From: JANMEX01 sp043744175
GTDB lineage: Bacteria > Pseudomonadota > Alphaproteobacteria > Rhizobiales > Rhizobiaceae
DNA: 27,579 nucleotides
Assembly (NCBI GenBank): GCA_043744175.1
Contig: JAYTVD010000060.1
Span: 1-27,579, forward strand
Direction of reading: 5' to 3'
The notes beneath the pieces are model-generated. The model saw nothing but the letters and a program-made list of their open reading frames with translations. It was not told the DNA's origin and ran no database searches. Both the position numbers and the translations under genes were made by a program. Shown here piece after piece: positions 23,668 through 27,579 of this stretch (positions within the stretch are counted from its first letter, which is position 1; the number at the start of each line of letters is the position of its first letter).

Positions 23668-24468
23668 TTAGCGCGCCCCTGCCATTTGGTGAGCACCAGA
23701 AATCGCGCGGGCACGCGTGCCACGGAAATATTGTTTCACCCAGGGGAGTTCGGATTGGAGCATGTCCGCGATTGTTCCTTCAAGTACCACTTTACGCTCG
23801 CCTAACACCGCTATCCGGTCGCATACAGAAAACAGGCTGTCGAGATCATGAGTCACCATATAGACAGTTAAGCCCAAAGTGTCGCGCATATTTGCGATTA
23901 GTTCATCGAAGGCTGCAGCCCCTATCGGGTCCAGTCCTGAGGTCGGCTCGTCGAGAAACACAATGTCAGGATCGAGCGCAAGGGCGCGCGCCAGCGCCGC
24001 GCGTTTAATCATTCCGCCGGAGAGTTCGGAGGGAAATTTTCCCGCTGAATCTTGCGGCAAGCCCACCATGGCAATTTTCAAATTTGCCAATTCCCGCATA
24101 AGCTTGGGGGATAGATCGAGATATTCACGCATCGGAACCATAATATTTTCAGCGACTGTGAGCGCTGAAAACAGCGCTCCGTGCTGAAAAAGCACTCCCA
24201 TGCGCATGTCGATCAAAATTTTCTGTGCGTCGGAAACCTCATCGAGGTTTTGGCCAAATAACTCAATCGTACCACTCTGCTTGCGCGTCAGGCCCAATAT
24301 TGTGCGCAAAAGAACTGATTTGCCTGCGCCTGACGCGCCGACAAAGCCGAGAATTTCACCCTTGCGTACATCCAACGACAAATGATCCAGCACTTTGCTC
24401 TTACCAAATGACACGCAAATATCTGTGGCGCGGATGATGACTTCGCCTTCGTTGATTTTCGTGCTCAT
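23668..24468 (-). CDS. mlaF: MlaF-type phospholipid ABC transporter ATPase
   Basis: This 266-residue ABC ATPase has a Walker A GASGAGKS (44-51), Q-loop Gln95, signature LSGGM (149-153), Walker B DIVFLDE (168-174), D-loop GLDP and switch His207 in MVTHDLDS. The LSGGMIKRAALARALALDPD block and FQHGALFSALTVAENIMVP are characteristic of MlaF/Ttg2A. It powers phospholipid movement through MlaE on the cytoplasmic face of the inner membrane. The C-terminal segment after residue 225 (SELPWVKQYFRGTRARA) is the usual MlaF tail. The gene lies between mlaE and mlaD with short gaps. Confidence 0.95.
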   Translation of the reverse strand: MSTKINEGEVIIRATDICVSFGKSKVLDHLSLDVRKGEILGFVGASGAGKSVLLRTILGLTRKQSGTIELFGQNLDEVSDAQKILIDMRMGVLFQHGALFSALTVAENIMVPMREYLDLSPKLMRELANLKIAMVGLPQDSAGKFPSELSGGMIKRAALARALALDPDIVFLDEPTSGLDPIGAAAFDELIANMRDTLGLTVYMVTHDLDSLFSVCDRIAVLGERKVVLEGTIADMLQSELPWVKQYFRGTRARAISGAHQMAGAR

Positions 24469-24499
24469 CTGTTCTGATTACCCTTATCAAGCACGGCGT

Positions 24500-25675
24500 T
24501 TAGAAGTTAATTGCGGCATAAAACATAGCGAATAGTCCATCAACGACGATAACCACGAATATCGACTTTACCACAGATGCCGTGACATGAGTGCCGAGCG
24601 ATTCGGCGCTGCCGCCCACTTTCATGCCCTCGACGGAGGCCATGATGCCGATAATCATCGCCATGAATGGTGCTTTGATAAGCCCGGCAAAATAGGTGCT
24701 TAGGTCAATCGCCTCTTGCAATCGGGCGATGAAAGCAGCCGGCGGGATGCCGGAGTAGGCCCACGTCACCATTGATGCGCCGAAAAGTGCGGTGAGGTCA
24801 GATACAATCGTCAAAAGTGGTAGGGCTATGACAAGCGCAACGAGGCGCGGAAATACCAATACACCCACAGGGTTTAACCCGATTACCGTCAGCGCATCGA
24901 CCTCTTCGCGCATTTTCATCGAGCCAATTTCGGCAGTGATCGCGCTACCGGAGCGACCCGCGACCATAATCGCGGTCAACAACACGCCGATCTCGCGCAG
25001 CACCAAAACGCCAACCAAATCCACCACAAAAATTTCAGCGCCGAAAAAGCGCAATTGAAATGCACCCTGCTGGGCGATAATCGCGCCAATGATGGATGAC
25101 ATCAAAATAACAACAGGAAATGCGCCGACGCCCATGCGCTCAATTTGATGGACTATGGCAGCAGGACTTATGCCGTGGCCACGGCCAAGCTTCATCTGCG
25201 CGCCGCGCACTGTGGAGCCGAGCATGTGCATGGCCATCAGGAAATCTGTTCCCGTTGAGGCAACGGCCCTGCCCAATTTTTCGAACAGGGTAGAAAACAG
25301 GCTTGCGTCCAAATTCGTAGCTTTAGCGGCGTCTGGATCAGGCGCAGCGGCGACTGCGTCCATCAGAATTTGCCACTCAGCATTCATGCCGGCGTAGGAA
25401 ATGAATGCGCCTGCCTTCGACAGTTTTTGGGCTGTACGATGAATAATCCAAGCACCCGCTGTATCCATCCCGCGCATGCTTGTGAGATTGACCGTGACGT
25501 TTTTGAAAGGCTTCGAGGCAAGTCCGCGCATGACATCATCAACCTCGCCAACGAGCCTTGTCGTCCAAAAACCAGTGATGGTTAGTTGGGCTGTGTCGTC
25601 TTTGGTCATCTCAACAGAAACAGCCGCAGAAAGTTTTTCCGCACTTTGAGTCTGTTTGTTTGCTTTTGTTGCCAT
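24500..25675 (-). CDS. mlaE: MlaE-type permease with N-terminal STAS domain
   Basis: This 391-residue protein joins two parts. Residues about 20-115 form a STAS/MlaB-like domain (MTKDDTAQLTITGFWTTRLV, VTVNLTSMRGMDTAGAWIIH). Residues about 135-391 form the MlaE permease with five or so membrane helices, including GVGAFPVVILMSSIIGAIIAQQGAFQLRFFGAEIFVVDLVGVLVLREIGVLLTAIMVAGRSGSAITAEIGSMKMREEVDAL, the diagnostic permease motif. In enteric bacteria MlaB is a separate protein; this fusion is common in alphaproteobacteria. It is the first gene of the operon. The intergenic gap to the divergent gene is only 55 bp; a TATAAG lies 8 nt before the ATG and no Shine-Dalgarno is visible, so the transcript could be almost leaderless. 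Confidence 0.94.
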   Translation of the reverse strand: MATKANKQTQSAEKLSAAVSVEMTKDDTAQLTITGFWTTRLVGEVDDVMRGLASKPFKNVTVNLTSMRGMDTAGAWIIHRTAQKLSKAGAFISYAGMNAEWQILMDAVAAAPDPDAAKATNLDASLFSTLFEKLGRAVASTGTDFLMAMHMLGSTVRGAQMKLGRGHGISPAAIVHQIERMGVGAFPVVILMSSIIGAIIAQQGAFQLRFFGAEIFVVDLVGVLVLREIGVLLTAIMVAGRSGSAITAEIGSMKMREEVDALTVIGLNPVGVLVFPRLVALVIALPLLTIVSDLTALFGASMVTWAYSGIPPAAFIARLQEAIDLSTYFAGLIKAPFMAMIIGIMASVEGMKVGGSAESLGTHVTASVVKSIFVVIVVDGLFAMFYAAINF

Positions 25676-25730
25676 GCCGCATGCTTATAGTTTGAATGCT
25701 GAACTGTCATTTCGAATCGCTGAGTTGCAC

Positions 25731-26735
25731 ATGAATATAAAATTACAGGCCTTCAAACTAAAATTAGAGGCCTTCGTGGAATCCTTTCCCATCGCCGGAA
25801 AATTCGTCATCTCGCGCGGTTCAAAAACTGAGGCAAAAGTGGTGCGGGTTGTTCTCAACGATGGCCGTCATTCCGGCACAGGCGAGTGCGTTCCCTACGC
25901 TCGCTATGGCGAGAGTGTGGAGAGCGTTCTCAGCCAAATTGAGGCGGCACGGGCTGCCATTGAGGGCGGATTGACGCTTGAATCGCTGCAAACCCAAATG
26001 CCCGCTGGTGCGGCCCGCAACGCTATTGATTGCGCGATGTGGGATTTAGAGGCCAAGCGTAGTGGTTTGGCTGCTTTCGCAAAGGCGGGTTATCCCGCAC
26101 CGAAGGCTGTTACGACTGCCTACACACTTTCGCTGGGAACGCCTGATGAAATGGCGGCAGCGGCAAAGGCTTCGGCCCATCGTCCGCTTCTGAAAATCAA
26201 AGTGGGCGGCGTTGGCGATATGGAGCGCCTGCGCGCAGTTGCCACCTCTGCCCCCAACTCACGCATAATTGTTGATGCGAACGAGGGCTGGACGACGCAA
26301 AATATTGAAGAGAATCTGGCGCTGGCGGCATCGCTCGGCGTGGTTTTGATCGAGCAGCCCCTGCCCGCCGGCCAAGATGCAATACTTGCCAATATTGCAC
26401 ATCCCGTTGCTATTTGTGCAGACGAGAGCGTGCATCTGAGCGCCGATTTGGCCTCGCTTGCCGACCGCTACGATGCGGTCAACATCAAGCTGGATAAATC
26501 AGGCGGCCTAACTGAAGCCATCAAGATGCACAGGCTTGCGCGTCAAACCGGCATGAAAATCATGGTGGGCTGCATGGTTGGCACCTCGCTGGCGATGGCA
26601 CCTGCGCTCATATTGGCGCAGGACGCCGACTTCGTGGATTTAGACGGGCCGCTACTTTTGGCCAAGGACCGTGAGCCATGTCTCGTTTACAACGGCTCGA
26701 TCGTATCACCGCCAAGCACCGCGCTTTGGGGATAG
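25731..26735 (+). CDS. dgcA: Enolase-superfamily dipeptide epimerase / N-acetyl-D-Glu racemase type
   Basis: This 334-residue member of the mandelate racemase/muconate lactonising group has a catalytic KxK in LLKIKVGG (Lys155, Lys157), metal ligands Asp182 (VDANEGW), Glu208 (IEQPL) and Asp231 (ADESVH), and a second-base Lys253 in NIKLDKSGG. This set is typical of L-Ala-D/L-Glu epimerases (YcjG type) and of DgcA, the racemase of N-acetyl-D-glutamate in D-Glu use. Sequence alone cannot separate the two substrates. The usual dgcA partner, a DUF1611 gene (dgcN), is not in the window, so the symbol is tentative. An earlier in-frame ATG at 25656 would overlap mlaE; I chose 25731, where homology begins. 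Confidence 0.78.
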   Translation: MNIKLQAFKLKLEAFVESFPIAGKFVISRGSKTEAKVVRVVLNDGRHSGTGECVPYARYGESVESVLSQIEAARAAIEGGLTLESLQTQMPAGAARNAIDCAMWDLEAKRSGLAAFAKAGYPAPKAVTTAYTLSLGTPDEMAAAAKASAHRPLLKIKVGGVGDMERLRAVATSAPNSRIIVDANEGWTTQNIEENLALAASLGVVLIEQPLPAGQDAILANIAHPVAICADESVHLSADLASLADRYDAVNIKLDKSGGLTEAIKMHRLARQTGMKIMVGCMVGTSLAMAPALILAQDADFVDLDGPLLLAKDREPCLVYNGSIVSPPSTALWG

Positions 26736-27579
26736 ATCGCCTGCGCAGTCTTTTTATAGGCGTGGGCGAACCAAAAAGCACAGCCGATGCCAGCAGCGCT
26801 AACCAGCGTCATCGCGTAAAAGCCGTGGCCATGATAGGCCGCATAGAGTGGCCCTGACCCGAACATTGTGATGACCATAGCCACGCCGTGAATAAATACC
26901 GTTAAGCCCTGCGCGGCACTGGCTTGTTCCTCCGGAACCGAGACTGCCAGAAAATTCTGCATCGCAATGTAAACCGCGCCAAAGCTAAAAGCGTGTAATA
27001 TTTGTATCGCAGCGAGGCTGTAAAACCCTAATTGCAGTGCCTCTGCATTGGCAAACAGTATCCATCTGAAAATGCCAAACAAGCCGGCGGCGGTGAGTAC
27101 ATATTGCAATTTCATGGAGCCAAACAGGCGTCCATAAAAACGAAACAGCACAATCTCTGCAAACACCTGCACGGCCCACAGCAGTCCGACCTGTTCTGCG
27201 CCGACACCTAGTGACTGCCAGAAAATGGAGCCAAAGCTATAGACAAAACCATGTGAGGCTTGCAGCAGAGCGGTGGTCACTAGCATCAACAGAACCGGCG
27301 GCTTTAGAATGGCATTTCCAGTTGCCGCGCTGATTTGGGCAAACGGTCTGCGCCGTTTGCCAAGGCGGGGAATTTGCAGCGATGTTAACAAAATCAGCGC
27401 AAATCCAAACACCAGCATTGGAATTGCAGCGCCGGGGTTTGTGCGCTCGATCACATATCCCGCAAATATATTCAGTGCCAAAAACATCACCGATCCCCAA
27501 ATGCGAATTGAGGGGTAATCAATTTTGTAGCGGTTGACGCCGGAGAGCGCAATTGAATCGGCAATTGGCACTTGCGGCG
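26687..27579 (-). CDS. MFS transporter, 5' end beyond the window
   Basis: About 297 C-terminal residues of a 12-helix major facilitator protein of the MFS_1_like / 3-phenylpropionate transporter type. Visible family blocks are PIADSIALSGVNRYKIDYPSIRIWGSVMF, GVGAEQVGLLWAVQVFAEIVLF, ILHAFSFGAVYIAMQNFLAVSVPEEQASAAQGL, and a hydrophilic tail ending GGDTIEPL. The frame continues past the window edge, so the GTG at 27569-27571 is not the start. The substrate is unknown. The 3' end converges with the epimerase gene and overlaps it by 49 bp. A role in taking up the epimerase's substrate is only a guess. Confidence 0.88.
   Translation of the reverse strand, partial: PQVPIADSIALSGVNRYKIDYPSIRIWGSVMFLALNIFAGYVIERTNPGAAIPMLVFGFALILLTSLQIPRLGKRRRPFAQISAATGNAILKPPVLLMLVTTALLQASHGFVYSFGSIFWQSLGVGAEQVGLLWAVQVFAEIVLFRFYGRLFGSMKLQYVLTAAGLFGIFRWILFANAEALQLGFYSLAAIQILHAFSFGAVYIAMQNFLAVSVPEEQASAAQGLTVFIHGVAMVITMFGSGPLYAAYHGHGFYAMTLVSAAGIGCAFWFAHAYKKTAQAIYPQSAVLGGDTIEPL

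Noticed and set aside
25656..25730. Earlier start for the epimerase gene
   Set aside because: It would overlap the mlaE coding region and adds residues with no resemblance to the enolase-superfamily N-terminus.

Overview
The window looks like chromosomal DNA from an alphaproteobacterium, most likely order Hyphomicrobiales (Rhizobiales). Four things point there: a complete RcGTA-type gene transfer agent structural cluster, a homologue of the Agrobacterium growth pole ring protein GPR, a RIME-like rhizobial palindromic repeat, and a Mla lipid-transport operon with the STAS-MlaE fusion common in this class. No database search was possible, so names rest on recognised motifs, gene order and length.

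Region 1 (1-14.9 kb, minus strand) is a head-to-tail block in the order of the Rhodobacter capsulatus GTA: gp1 (small terminase candidate), gp2 large terminase, gp3 portal, gp3.5 small membrane protein, gp4 protease, gp5 capsid, gp6 adaptor, gp7 head closure, an unnamed 52-residue gene, gp8 tail terminator, gp9 tail tube, gp10 and gp10.1 chaperones, gp11 tape measure, gp12 distal tail, gp13 hub, gp14 NlpC/P60 peptidase and gp15 host-specificity protein. All frames are open, most junctions are coupled (five ATGA overlaps), and no integrase or replication gene is seen. A holin-like gene and the start of a secreted protein follow. Three RNA-level signals stand out: a canonical -1 slippery heptamer at the gp10 stop that would fuse gp10 to gp10.1; a structured 240-nt gap between capsid and gp6; and a terminator-like hairpin between the candidate promoter and gp1.

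Region 2 (14.9-16.3 kb) is an accessory pocket. It holds the 3' end of an IS5-type transposase gene, an AT-richer gene for a 163-residue exported protein bracketed by near-identical 26-bp direct repeats, and a RIME-like palindrome.

Region 3 (16.3-21.6 kb) is one 1687-residue membrane-anchored coiled-coil protein, the GPR homologue. It has a run of 14 exact 22-residue units and a candidate promoter upstream.

Region 4 (21.6-25.7 kb, minus) is the Mla-type operon mlaE-mlaF-mlaD-pqiC-like lipoprotein, which moves phospholipids between the inner and outer membranes. Region 5 (25.7-27.6 kb) has a divergent dipeptide epimerase/DgcA-type enolase-superfamily gene and a convergent, window-truncated MFS transporter whose 3' end overlaps the epimerase gene by 49 bp.
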